Shown here: positions 28,485-37,101 of the stretch, one piece after another
Layout: each line of letters begins with the position of its first letter
Numbering within the stretch: the stretch's first letter is position 1
Source of the DNA: Terribacillus aidingensis
GTDB taxonomy: Bacteria; Bacillota; Bacilli; Bacillales; Amphibacillaceae
Direction: 5' to 3'
Length of the DNA stretch: 64,000 bases
Assembly: GCF_900215625.1 (NCBI RefSeq)
Contig: NZ_OBEK01000001.1
Span: 62,001 to 126,000 of the forward strand
Program-made: the position numbers and the translations under genes
The notes under the pieces: model-generated
Databases searched by the model: none
The model's input: the letters and a program-made list of their open reading frames with translations, nothing else
What the model was told of the DNA's origin: nothing

Positions 28485-29963
28485 CTATTCTTGTTTAGTT
28501 AAAATGTTTTTTGGCTGTAATCGAAGGATGGCAATGGACGGAATCAATGCTGAGATAATCGCAACTGCCAATCCAATACCGCCAAGCAATAGGATGTTTT
28601 CCCATGTCACGTTAATATTCAGGCTGCTGACTGCGTCTCTAGACTGGCTGAATACATCAGACACAGCTTGTCCGGGACCGCCGCCCATCTGACCACGACC
28701 GCCAGGTCCTTGCTGCATAGAAGTTGAGACATTCTCTGCTGAGGCGGTTGTTTGCTGATCTAATAGTTGATTACCCAACACGTTTGCAATCGGGTTTCCG
28801 AATAAAGAAGACAATCCAATTGCTACGATGCTAGTTACCACAATTTCTGTTACAAATTGTCCTGCGAGCTTCCATTTGCTCTCACCAATGGCCATCAAAA
28901 CACCCATCTCGTACTTACGCTCTCGAATAGAAAGCATAACAATTAAGGCAAGGATAATCGCACCGGCAACTGTGACAAGGTAGACGATATTTTTAGCAAA
29001 TGATGCGACGTTTTCAATTGGCCCTACCATCTGCTGGTAGAGATCATCGTTTGCATCTAATTCATATACATCAAAATCGACATCCGTCTTCTCAGCTGCG
29101 GTAAGGAATGCATCAATGTTCTCTGCATCGTCCATTTGATATGTTATCGATTCTACGGTATCCGTATAATCTTCGCCTTTCAGCGTATTTGCTGCAGTAT
29201 AAGGTACGTAAACCGTGTTGTATGGGTTCAAGAACGAGAAATTCAATGCTTGGTCACTGCCTGCAGAACTAGTCTCATAAATACCGACGATTTCTAATTC
29301 TTGTGTTGTATCTTCATCATTGGAGGAACTGATTGTGATTGTATCTCCAACTGCTAAATCGTTTTCCTCAGCAAGTGTTTGCTCAATTACAGCAACATTG
29401 CTGCCAGCATCAGATGCTTCAATACCGCGGCCATCAACAATTTCTGCTTCTCCATCGCTAAAGCTGTCTGCTCCATCGCTTGTTAGTGTACCGTTGACAG
29501 TCAGGTCAGCTTGGACCATACCGCCTCGGCCTTGATCTCCGCCAGGTGCCTGTTCACTATCTGTTTCACTGTTGTCACTTTCTGTTGAGGTGCTGCTTTC
29601 TATAATATCGAAGTCTTCTGCATTTGCTGATGCTGATACAGAATAGTTGTAGCTCTTCACATGATCCAAAGCTGCAATAGACGCTGCATCATCCAAACTT
29701 ATTGGTGTACTGGTAAATTGCGGCGGTCCATCTGTCTCACTTTGCTCGCTTCTTTGCTGCTCCATTGCTGCTTCTCGGTCAACCTGCAGTGTCACAGATC
29801 CTCCGAGTTCTTGTCTTGCCAATTCACTAGATGCTTTGGCAGCAGATTGAATGGTTAATCCAGATAGTACAAACACACATATGACTGTGAAGATAACCAA
29901 CTGAAGCAATGTCTTACCTTTTTTTGCTTTCATACTCCAAAATGCACGTTTTATAAAATTCAT
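28485..29963 (-). CDS. FtsX/MacB-type ABC permease
   Basis: A 492-aa permease with an N-terminal helix, a large extracytoplasmic MacB_PCD-like region and three C-terminal helices (about 335-480) around the FtsX motif GVLMAIGESKWKL. Two Gly/Pro/Gln-rich stretches (near EQAPGGDQGRGGM and GPGGRGQMGGGPGQ) look like flexible loops. The ATG at 29963 follows AAAGGAGA and is preferred to an upstream in-frame ATG. It forms a transporter with the ATPase 16 nt downstream. The substrate is unknown. Confidence 0.85.
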   Translation of the reverse strand: MNFIKRAFWSMKAKKGKTLLQLVIFTVICVFVLSGLTIQSAAKASSELARQELGGSVTLQVDREAAMEQQRSEQSETDGPPQFTSTPISLDDAASIAALDHVKSYNYSVSASANAEDFDIIESSTSTESDNSETDSEQAPGGDQGRGGMVQADLTVNGTLTSDGADSFSDGEAEIVDGRGIEASDAGSNVAVIEQTLAEENDLAVGDTITISSSNDEDTTQELEIVGIYETSSAGSDQALNFSFLNPYNTVYVPYTAANTLKGEDYTDTVESITYQMDDAENIDAFLTAAEKTDVDFDVYELDANDDLYQQMVGPIENVASFAKNIVYLVTVAGAIILALIVMLSIRERKYEMGVLMAIGESKWKLAGQFVTEIVVTSIVAIGLSSLFGNPIANVLGNQLLDQQTTASAENVSTSMQQGPGGRGQMGGGPGQAVSDVFSQSRDAVSSLNINVTWENILLLGGIGLAVAIISALIPSIAILRLQPKNILTKQE

Positions 29964-30070
29964 TACACCGTCTCCTTTACATTTTTCATGCCTGCAATAA
30001 TGCTTCTGTGTCATGCCTGCTCTGACTAGTTGCTAGTATGAAGTCTCGTGCTGAAGTGCACATGAAAGCT

Positions 30071-30126
30071 AGCTGAAGATTTGCTGAAAGTGAAAAAATC
30101 GAGAATCTTCAGCTGTTTTTCAGCTA
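30071..30126. promoter_or_regulatory. paired direct repeats, likely response-regulator sites
   Basis: GCTGAA at 30072-30077 and 30083-30088 are spaced 11 nt start to start. TTCAGC at 30108-30113 and 30119-30124 have the same 11-nt period in reverse. AGCTGAAGATT / AATCTTCAGCT (30071-30081, 30104-30114) are perfect inverted copies. Direct repeats one helical turn apart are typical of OmpR-family regulators, and one pair faces each divergent operon. Confidence 0.6.
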
Positions 30127-30167
30127 GTTGTTCCATAATAAAGAAAAAAGAAAGATTGGATGACAGG

Positions 30168-30845
30168 ATGGAAAAAATTAAAGTTTTGATCGTTGATGAT
30201 GAACAAACAATTACACAGTTTTTGATGCTCGGATTACAAAATGAAGGATATATAGTAGAAAGTGCTGCGGATGGAATGCAAGCAATTGCCAAAGCAGAAA
30301 AATTCGAGCCGCATCTTATTATTTTGGATGTGATGATGCCGGGAATGGATGGTTTTGAAGTATGTCGCATGCTGAAAAAGAAAGGCAGAAAACTATCTAT
30401 TATTATGCTGACTGCCAGAGATCAAGTGGATGACCGGATTAGAGGGTTGAACGACGGAGCTGATGATTACTTAGTCAAACCTTTCAGCTTTGAGGAACTG
30501 CTTGCCAGAATGCAAGCGCGCTTGCGTAATCAATTCCCGGAAGTAGGTGATTCATTGCAAGCAGGTCCTTTGCGAATTGATGACCGGCGGAAGGAAACAT
30601 ATTTGGAAGAAGAGGTGCTAAAGCTGTCACCAACAGAGTATGAATTGCTCAAATACTTAGTAATGAATCAAGATATTGTGCTGAGTAAGGCGCTCATTCT
30701 TGATAAAGTATGGGGATACAGTTTCAATGGAGAAGAAAACATTGTAGAAGTGTATATACGGTCTTTGCGGGAAAAGCTGCATGATAAAGATCGGAAGCTG
30801 ATTCGAACGATCCGTGGAGCGGGCTATCGCCTGGATGTGAGATGA
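30168..30845 (+). CDS. OmpR-family response regulator
   Basis: A 225-aa regulator. The receiver has DDE at 10-12, Asp54 in IILDVMMPGMDG and LVKPFSFEELLAR; the winged helix has LSPTEYELLKYL and ENIVEVYIRSLREKL. The ATG at 30168 gives the normal N-terminus (MEKIKVLIVDDE), though its ribosome site is weak and a TTG four codons upstream is an alternative. It overlaps the kinase gene by ATGA and is divergent from the FtsX-type ABC operon. It probably binds the repeats at 30071-30126. No orthologue name is certain. Confidence 0.9.
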   Translation: MEKIKVLIVDDEQTITQFLMLGLQNEGYIVESAADGMQAIAKAEKFEPHLIILDVMMPGMDGFEVCRMLKKKGRKLSIIMLTARDQVDDRIRGLNDGADDYLVKPFSFEELLARMQARLRNQFPEVGDSLQAGPLRIDDRRKETYLEEEVLKLSPTEYELLKYLVMNQDIVLSKALILDKVWGYSFNGEENIVEVYIRSLREKLHDKDRKLIRTIRGAGYRLDVR

Positions 30846-32275
30846 AGAAAAAATTACAGCAATTAAAACCAAAAACGCTGAATAAACAGATTGTCGCTTT
30901 ATCTTGTCTGATTCTAGCCATCATTCTAATCGTAATTGGGATTCTGCAGTATATTCTAATGAAAGATTTTCTCTATCAAAATGAAGCGGATGCGATACAG
31001 TCGCAGCTGCATTCGCTTCCGCCGGCATTATTAAATGATGATGCATCAGATATACGCCAGCCATTTCTGTTTGATCGCTCTTTAGCGAAGATAGATACCT
31101 CCGGAAACTACACGGATATGTCAGATGAAACGAGTCTTTCCAGTCCCCGCCTCGAACAGGAGGAGTTTCAGGCAGCTGTAAATAACAGGGGTGATAAAGA
31201 CGCGCAATATATTGTCACAGACGATGAAGAGGGGAATGAGCAGCTTGTCGTTATCATTGCGGAGGGCCGCTTCGGTGAAATAACAAGCTATTTGCAAGCA
31301 GGGACAAAAACAGCACCTCTGAACGACGTCATTAATGGACAACTGCAAGTGTTCATCCTATTAGCTGTATTGGCATTAGGAGCAGGCAGCTTACTGTATA
31401 CACAAGTAATAAAAAAAGCATTAGATCCGCTGCATCGGATTATTCGAAAGGTAGAACGAACAAGTGCTGAGAACTTGTCGGAACGGTTGGAAGAAGAAAC
31501 AAAACAAGTTGAGATTAAACGGCTCACACTCGCATTTAACCAAATGGTGGAACGGATTGACCGTTCGTTTCAATCGGAAAGGGAAGCGAAGGAGCAGATG
31601 CAGCGATTTATCGCAGATGCTTCTCATGAATTGCGTACGCCGCTCACCTCCATTCATGGATTTCTAGAAGTGCTGCTGCGCGGAGCCGCGAATAACCCCG
31701 ACCAGCTGTATCCTGCATTGGAGAGTATGCTGAAGGAATCGCAGCGTATTAAGAAGTTAGTCGAGGATCTGCTGTTACTTACCAAGCTTGATAAATCGGA
31801 AGGGCTGCAATTACAGCAAGTGAACTTGAATCAAGTATTAGAGGAAATGCAGCCACATTTTGAAATGCTGGCTGGGAATCGGGAGCTGCTTTTTTTAATG
31901 AAGGAGCAGATTGCGGTGGAGGCTGACAGAGATAAGCTGAAACAAGTACTGCTGAACTTGTTTTATAATGCTGTCCAGCACACCAATCCCGAGCAAGGCG
32001 TCATTGAAATGCAATTGCAAACAAATCATGCTGGAGCGGAAATACGTGTCCGTGATAATGGCTCAGGTATACCTGCTGCACATGTAGCGCATATATTTGA
32101 TCGGTTTTATCGCAGTGATAGCTCGCGTACACGTCAGCAAGGCGGTGCAGGACTAGGTCTATCCATTAGTCATTCTATTATAAAAGCCCATCAAGGTACA
32201 ATTGAAGTAGCGAGTGAAGAAGGGAAAGGCACAATTTTCACTGTGCTGTTACCGAAAAAAAGCAGGAACCTATAA
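30842..32275 (+). CDS. sensor histidine kinase
   Basis: A 477-aa kinase with two membrane helices (about 17-40 and 165-188) enclosing a sensor domain of about 125 aa, then HAMP (about 189-242), HisKA with His262 in DASHELRTPLTSIHGF, and HATPase motifs FYNAVQHTNPEQG, RDNGSGIPAAH and GGAGLGLSIS. It overlaps the regulator gene by 4 nt. The extracellular region suggests sensing outside the cell; with the divergent ABC transporter, a role in sensing and exporting the same compound is plausible but inferred. Confidence 0.92.
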   Translation: MKKKLQQLKPKTLNKQIVALSCLILAIILIVIGILQYILMKDFLYQNEADAIQSQLHSLPPALLNDDASDIRQPFLFDRSLAKIDTSGNYTDMSDETSLSSPRLEQEEFQAAVNNRGDKDAQYIVTDDEEGNEQLVVIIAEGRFGEITSYLQAGTKTAPLNDVINGQLQVFILLAVLALGAGSLLYTQVIKKALDPLHRIIRKVERTSAENLSERLEEETKQVEIKRLTLAFNQMVERIDRSFQSEREAKEQMQRFIADASHELRTPLTSIHGFLEVLLRGAANNPDQLYPALESMLKESQRIKKLVEDLLLLTKLDKSEGLQLQQVNLNQVLEEMQPHFEMLAGNRELLFLMKEQIAVEADRDKLKQVLLNLFYNAVQHTNPEQGVIEMQLQTNHAGAEIRVRDNGSGIPAAHVAHIFDRFYRSDSSRTRQQGGAGLGLSISHSIIKAHQGTIEVASEEGKGTIFTVLLPKKSRNL

Positions 32276-32291
32276 CAGGTTCCTGCTTTTT
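32257..32291. terminator. bidirectional terminator
   Basis: A 15-bp perfect stem, AAAAAGCAGGAACCT / AGGTTCCTGCTTTTT, with a 5-nt loop between the kinase gene and inhA. Confidence 0.92.
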
Positions 32292-32294
32292 CAT

Positions 32295-34718
32295 TTAATC
32301 TTCAAGCGAGATTTCAATCTTACCAACTGAACCATCTTTGCTGTCTGCTTTCACTTCAAACTCCAATCCGTAATCCGGTACTTTACGTCCGGCATCTGGA
32401 AGTGCTTTGTTCAAGTAGTTGTTAACATCCTTGAATTTATCATAGCTCTTTGTATGGTTATCCTTGAGTGTCAAACCAGTTGTAGAACGATAATCAAGGA
32501 ACATTTTTTCTGACTTGTCTTTACTAAATGCAGCGTCATGGATTTGATAGCGGCTGGAAGCAACAGATTTATCGCTCCAGTAAAGCGCTTTTTGGTCCGC
32601 ATCCACTACACCTAAGAATCCTTCACCTGGATGCGTGCCTGTCCAATTATTGTCATAAGAATTATCAACGTACCATACAAGAAGACCAGTGTTGTAGCTC
32701 ATTAGGCTGTCGCCTCGGCGAATATGGGCAAGACCTTCATCAACACCGTTATGGGTACGCCATTCGAGCAAGTAATAATGCTCGGATAGAGACACACCTT
32801 TATCTTGTGAAAATCCATTTAGTTCAAAGCTGCTGTCAGCTTCTGCATCGTCTGTAAGGATAGAAGTCCCGTCTGTGGATACTTGGATATCGTCGACATA
32901 GAATCCAGCGTTGTTTACCGCTACATCTGTCCAGTAATTTAATGAAAGCTCAATTTCCTGACCTGCATAAGCGCTTAAATCAAAGGTTGCATCTACCCAG
33001 CCATCAGAAGTACCAGTGATACCATTTCCTGGGTTCTGCTCATTCGGATTATCTGTAGTCGTGATGGAACCAGGAACTGTCTCTCCGTTTACTTTCACAG
33101 AAGCGTAATCCCAGTCTTGTTCAATGTCATACCATGTCTTGAAAGTAAGCTCGGCTGACGAAGCATTAGTCAAATCAACCGTTGTTGTCATATTGTTATC
33201 AAGGTCATTTCCTTTGCCGCTAAAGTACGCATAAGTACCGCTGGCAGGTTTGGTAATCTCTTTTTCCTTATCTGGCAAATTCACACGAATGACATCATTA
33301 TTGGTTCCTTTTGTCGCAGCTTCATCCAACAGCAGCTCAAGGCCGTCGTCATCTAAATCTTTGACATCAATGGTTGTACCGCTAAGCCAGTTGCCGCCAT
33401 GCGCATTTTGCAAGTATTCCTTTGCATAAGCACTGAATCCAGACGGCTCTGTTCCCGGAACATCACCAGCCCAGCTTCCGCTTGCCATGATGGACCAATA
33501 AGCGACAGCTTCACCTTGACCTGTATAGTTTGTGTCATACTCATCCGGCAAGCCTAAGTCATGGCCATATTCGTGTGCAAACACGCCCATTGCGCCATCT
33601 TCCGGCATCATTGTATAATCATATGCCGCCAGCTGTCCGTCAAAGCGATCACTTTCAGAGCTTCCGCCCGGAACAGCTATAAGTCCGCCAAGATTCCAAC
33701 GGTGAGACCAGATTGCATCTGAGCCAAGGCTTCCGCCGCCAGCTTCCTCACCAACACCTGCATGAATAACCATCAAGTGGTCAATGATGCCGTCGGGCTC
33801 ATCGTAGACGCCGTCACCATCATAGTCATTACGATCCCACTGATCGTATTCGCTAAGGTCGACATTCGGATCTTCCGCCGCTTTTGTTAAAGCTTCATAA
33901 ACCAATTCCCGTGCAGCTGCATCACTGCCGTCTGGAGCAGGGTCATTTCTGCCGTAATAAGCAGCAGGATGGTCTGCTGTATACCATCCGGCAATTTCGC
34001 CATCAACTGTATAGCTTCCGCCGGATTGATTTTCATAATACTGTTTCATGGTAGTGAAATTCTGGCCATCGGGACCAGTGTAGCCATCCTCACCGAAAAC
34101 CATATCTTGGTAGTGGTCGTGTGTATAATCCTCATACCACATATCTGTTTCTTCTGGTGTAATGGAACTGTTCTGGTAGTCTGGGAAGTCGATTGCCAAG
34201 ACAAGTACTTTGTCTTCACGGACTTCTCCGTCATATGCTTCTTCTTTTACATTATCTACTTTCTTATTTTTCTTTTTATCTTTCCCTTTCTTCCATGAAT
34301 CTTCTCGCTTAGACTGGCTCGCAGCATTATCTGCATTCCCATTCTCTTTATCTGTGTCGCTTACAACCGTTTCATCAATTTTTGCTTCCTCTAATTCTTC
34401 TGGAAGTGGTTCTTTCGCAGCTTCTGCACTTTTTTCTTCCCGCTCTTTCAAGTAGGCGTTCACTGCTTCCTGTGCTTCTGTTTCAGTAGCATCTTTACTG
34501 ATCCTTCCTTCTTCTTTAAGTAATTCAATCAGCTTATCTGTATTGGCAATGGCACTGTCGAAAGGTCCGCCTTGTGTGGTTTTCGGTGAATAGGTTACAG
34601 CAGGTACTTCCTCTGCGGTTGAAGCTTCTGCTTCTTGTGCGGGCGTCAATGATAAAGTAAAAGTGCTAAATCCAATAACAGCTGCCATCGCAGAGGCCAT
34701 CCATTTATTCTTCTTCAA
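32295..34718 (-). CDS. inhA: immune inhibitor A-type secreted metalloprotease (M6)
   Basis: An 807-aa exported protease. A signal peptide (about 1-33, ending near EAEA) is followed by a propeptide rich in Glu/Lys, and the M6 catalytic domain carrying the zinc motif HEYGHDLGLPDEYD. Further on are a MAM/jelly-roll-like domain and a C-terminal region with HNGVDEGLAHIRRGDSL. InhA proteases of the B. cereus group cleave antimicrobial peptides and host proteins. The TTG at 34718 is chosen: GGGAGA sits 9 nt upstream, while a GTG nine nt earlier touches that site. A promoter lies at 34800-34829. Confidence 0.93.
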   Translation of the reverse strand: MKKNKWMASAMAAVIGFSTFTLSLTPAQEAEASTAEEVPAVTYSPKTTQGGPFDSAIANTDKLIELLKEEGRISKDATETEAQEAVNAYLKEREEKSAEAAKEPLPEELEEAKIDETVVSDTDKENGNADNAASQSKREDSWKKGKDKKKNKKVDNVKEEAYDGEVREDKVLVLAIDFPDYQNSSITPEETDMWYEDYTHDHYQDMVFGEDGYTGPDGQNFTTMKQYYENQSGGSYTVDGEIAGWYTADHPAAYYGRNDPAPDGSDAAARELVYEALTKAAEDPNVDLSEYDQWDRNDYDGDGVYDEPDGIIDHLMVIHAGVGEEAGGGSLGSDAIWSHRWNLGGLIAVPGGSSESDRFDGQLAAYDYTMMPEDGAMGVFAHEYGHDLGLPDEYDTNYTGQGEAVAYWSIMASGSWAGDVPGTEPSGFSAYAKEYLQNAHGGNWLSGTTIDVKDLDDDGLELLLDEAATKGTNNDVIRVNLPDKEKEITKPASGTYAYFSGKGNDLDNNMTTTVDLTNASSAELTFKTWYDIEQDWDYASVKVNGETVPGSITTTDNPNEQNPGNGITGTSDGWVDATFDLSAYAGQEIELSLNYWTDVAVNNAGFYVDDIQVSTDGTSILTDDAEADSSFELNGFSQDKGVSLSEHYYLLEWRTHNGVDEGLAHIRRGDSLMSYNTGLLVWYVDNSYDNNWTGTHPGEGFLGVVDADQKALYWSDKSVASSRYQIHDAAFSKDKSEKMFLDYRSTTGLTLKDNHTKSYDKFKDVNNYLNKALPDAGRKVPDYGLEFEVKADSKDGSVGKIEISLED

Positions 34719-34799
34719 GCATGTCACTCTCCCTTGTGCTAATAGTTTAAATAGTCGGAAAACAATAAATGTATGTAGGTAAAGTTTTCCTTATGAAAT

Positions 34800-34829
34800 A
34801 GTATAGCTTCAAGTTTGCTAGATTCACAA
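34800..34829 (-). promoter_or_regulatory. inhA promoter; otherwise empty gap to 35138
   Basis: On the minus strand TTGTGA (34829-34824), 18 nt, TATACT (34805-34800). The rest of 34719-35138 holds a 12-bp direct repeat AAGTTGGGAAAG (34922-34933 and 34985-34996) and a 7-bp inverted repeat GCTTATT/AATAAGC (35018-35039). No gene was found in it. Confidence 0.45.
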
Positions 34830-35138
34830 TGGTTCTTTAGAAGGGGGAGAGGCAGCTTGGACCTTGATTTCATGCGGTTTTCGTGAGTTATTCTCACACA
34901 ATCTGACAGAATTAGAAGGAAAGTTGGGAAAGGTGACAGTAAAAATGATTACAGATAATATATAAATATGTAGAAGCATGCAGGAAGTTGGGAAAGTGGG
35001 AAACTGCTGAAAATTATGCTTATTACTCTGAAAATAAGCAGAAATACCTAGCTGGAATTTTCTATTTCGCATCATTACCTATTTGGTAGTTACAATAACT
35101 GGAATTAACATATAATAGATTGTAAGGGGGGAGCAAGT

Positions 35139-35318
35139 TTGTGGAGTAAAGTAGGTATTACAATGCTGATCATTGCGTTTCTGCAGTTATTCACGCTGCA
35201 TCTAGCAGAACAATTCACTGTAATCTCTAAATCACTATTTTATTATCCGGCAGGAAGCGCCCTATTCGGTAGCTTTTGCATCGCATTGATGTACATAGTA
35301 AAGGAAAGAGGAAGCTAA
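35139..35318 (+). CDS. small membrane protein, 59 aa, unknown
   Basis: A frame with TTG start preceded by AAGGGGGGAG (excellent ribosome site) and an upstream TATAAT at 35111-35116. The product MWSKVGITMLIIAF... has two hydrophobic stretches (about 5-21 and 37-53) and a basic tail KERGS. It ends just before the convergent Nudix gene. I do not recognise the family. Confidence 0.6.
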   Translation: MWSKVGITMLIIAFLQLFTLHLAEQFTVISKSLFYYPAGSALFGSFCIALMYIVKERGS

Positions 35319-35332
35319 CTGGCTCCCTCTTT

Positions 35333-35794
35333 TTAGGTGTACAAAACGTCTTCCTTGTCATCTGATTCCTTGAAGCCTGCTTGAAGATATAATTCGAAGG
35401 TGCCTTCTTGAAAGAATAGTGGGAAGGCAGTACGAACGACATCCTGCATGGGCAGCTCCATCACTTCTGACTTTTTGAACCAAGATGGCTTCCCTTCTCG
35501 TGATTCTGTCAGTAAGTGACCGGAAAATGAGCTTGTGATATAGTAAAAAATGAGATAACGAACATTTTGTTTCTTGTTCACATAATGCTGTATACCTTTG
35601 TATTCTAAGTCCCGCACATCCAGCCCGGTCTCTTCTTTTACTTCACGAATGGCGCTGGAAGTAAGACTCTCCGGAAAATCCACTTTCCCTCCAGGCGGAA
35701 TAAAACCGCTGAAATCATCATGCTGCCGATTTAATAAAAGTACGTGATCTTCTGTGTGCACCATGACCATGTTATAAAGTTTGTGGGCTATCAT
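35333..35794 (-). CDS. Nudix hydrolase (MutT-like)
   Basis: A 153-aa Nudix hydrolase with the full box in GGKVDFPESL...AIREVKEETGL (G-x5-E-x7-REVxEExGL). Such enzymes cleave nucleoside diphosphates linked to another moiety; 8-oxo-dGTP is one possibility. The ATG at 35794 begins one nt after the stop of the preceding gene and probably relies on translational coupling, since no ribosome site is visible. An in-frame ATG nine codons earlier, inside that gene, is an alternative start. Confidence 0.82.
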   Translation of the reverse strand: MIAHKLYNMVMVHTEDHVLLLNRQHDDFSGFIPPGGKVDFPESLTSSAIREVKEETGLDVRDLEYKGIQHYVNKKQNVRYLIFYYITSSFSGHLLTESREGKPSWFKKSEVMELPMQDVVRTAFPLFFQEGTFELYLQAGFKESDDKEDVLYT

Positions 35795-35795
35795 T

Positions 35796-36155
35796 TTAGT
35801 AGCCTGTTTCGACGGAAGCATTAACGATATACATCATGTCGTTTTTATCCTGTTTCTCCTCTAAGAAAATAGCGCTGGAAGTCAGCATCCCGCCGTCGAT
35901 TACTTCCACTGTAACAGTACCGTATGGGATTCGAGCTTTTACTTGTTCGATATCCAGCTTGTTCTTGTCAGCAGGAACTGCGAGCCGTACATTCACCTTC
36001 ATATTATGTAAATCGTTTTCAGGAAGCACACTTTTAATACCTGGCATTGAGTTTGTGTGAATGGCATTCACAACTGCGCGGACTGCAGCCTTGGTCACGT
36101 CTTGACCATGGACATCAACACCGAATCCAGTTTGGATGAACATGATTTTATCCAT
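35796..36155 (-). CDS. Lin0512-family conserved protein
   Basis: A 119-aa protein beginning MDKIMFIQTGFGVDVHGQD, with TKAAVRAVVNAIHTNSMPG and a conserved IDGGML region. I recognise it as the conserved hypothetical family named after Listeria Lin0512; no function is established. It sits directly before the Nudix gene on the same strand (1-nt gap), so both are likely translated from one message. Confidence 0.75.
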   Translation of the reverse strand: MDKIMFIQTGFGVDVHGQDVTKAAVRAVVNAIHTNSMPGIKSVLPENDLHNMKVNVRLAVPADKNKLDIEQVKARIPYGTVTVEVIDGGMLTSSAIFLEEKQDKNDMMYIVNASVETGY

Positions 36156-36261
36156 ATAATCACTCCTTGTTCTCGTTATCTTAACTGTATCACATCGGGA
36201 ACAAAGAATTCTATTAGCTGGGTGTACATTTGGTAAACTGATGAAGAGAGGAGTTATGCTT

Positions 36262-36714
36262 GTGAGTTATGTAGAAAATCTCCGTAAATATGTCGGGCAT
36301 CAGCCGGTCATTTTAGTTGGGGCGTTATGTTTGCTTTTTGATCGTGAAAACCGTGTGCTATTGCAGCAGCGGGTTCATCCTCATGAAACGTGGGGTTTGC
36401 CAGGAGGATTGATGGAGCTCGGTGAATCAGCAGAACAAACAGCCGCAAGGGAAGTATTAGAAGAGACAGGGCTGACTGCAGAGGGTTTAGAGCTGGTCGA
36501 TGTGTATTCTGGGAAAGATAACTTTGCTGTAGCTGCAAATGGTGATGCATTCTACAATGTAACCATTGTTTACCGTGCAAATGCTTACCATGGAGAGCTC
36601 ATGCATGAAGAAACGGAATCAATCCAGCTGGCATTTTTCCCGCTGAAAGCATTACCGGAAAAGATGATCGGCAGTCACCGGCGTATTTTAAATGACTTTA
36701 GTGAAAAGGAGTAG
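36262..36714 (+). CDS. Nudix hydrolase
   Basis: A 150-aa Nudix enzyme with the box GGLMELGESAEQTAAREVLEETGL. The opening SYVENLRKYVGHQPVILVGA is common in a Bacillus Nudix subgroup of unknown substrate. The GTG at 36262 is chosen because AGGAG lies 8 nt upstream; the ATG at 36256 is too close to it. It is divergent from the Lin0512 gene. Confidence 0.83.
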   Translation: MSYVENLRKYVGHQPVILVGALCLLFDRENRVLLQQRVHPHETWGLPGGLMELGESAEQTAAREVLEETGLTAEGLELVDVYSGKDNFAVAANGDAFYNVTIVYRANAYHGELMHEETESIQLAFFPLKALPEKMIGSHRRILNDFSEKE

Positions 36715-36734
36715 CTGCTTAGGCTATTCCTTTT
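36704..36734 (+). terminator. terminator overlapping the Nudix stop
   Basis: AAAAGGA...TAGC / GCTA...TCCTTTT stem with single-base bulges. A second hairpin, CCTCCATGCC / GGCATGGAGG, follows at 36739-36770 across the end of the convergent gene. Confidence 0.6.
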
Positions 36735-36755
36735 CATCCTCCATGCCTCATTTCT

Positions 36756-37031
36756 TCACGGCATGGAGGAAACAGTAATCTCAATGAGCACAGATAGTAC
36801 TGCCAGCGCAATGAGCATAGAGGTAGATAGCGCTAATAACCGGCCGCTAATGTCCATCTTATCTCTGCGTTCCCATAAAAAGAACAGACCAGCGCCTAGT
36901 AACGCGGCAGCTCCCCAGATGATAAGGCCGGGCGTGTTGAAGAGCTTTTCCCATGCTGCCAGCCAAAACACTAGTATAACTAGGTGGACAGTGCAAACTG
37001 TAAAGTTAGTAAATTGTCTTGTTACCATCAT
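36756..37031 (-). CDS. small membrane protein, three to four helices, unknown
   Basis: A 91-aa protein with hydrophobic stretches at about 11-28, 34-52 and 64-85, separated by WERRDKMDISGR. The ATG at 37031 is chosen because GGGGG lies 8 nt upstream; an earlier ATG is only 2 nt from that site. Its stop codon lies within a hairpin. I do not recognise a family. Confidence 0.6.
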   Translation of the reverse strand: MMVTRQFTNFTVCTVHLVILVFWLAAWEKLFNTPGLIIWGAAALLGAGLFFLWERRDKMDISGRLLALSTSMLIALAVLSVLIEITVSSMP

Positions 37032-37101
37032 ATGCATTACCCCCTATGTCACTATCCTAGCACAGCAGACGAGTCTATCTATATAGAAATTCTCTGTAAT
37101 A

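Noticed and set aside
34922-34996. 12-bp direct repeat AAGTTGGGAAAG upstream of inhA
   Set aside because: Only two copies 63 nt apart with no further structure; chance or weak regulatory signal.
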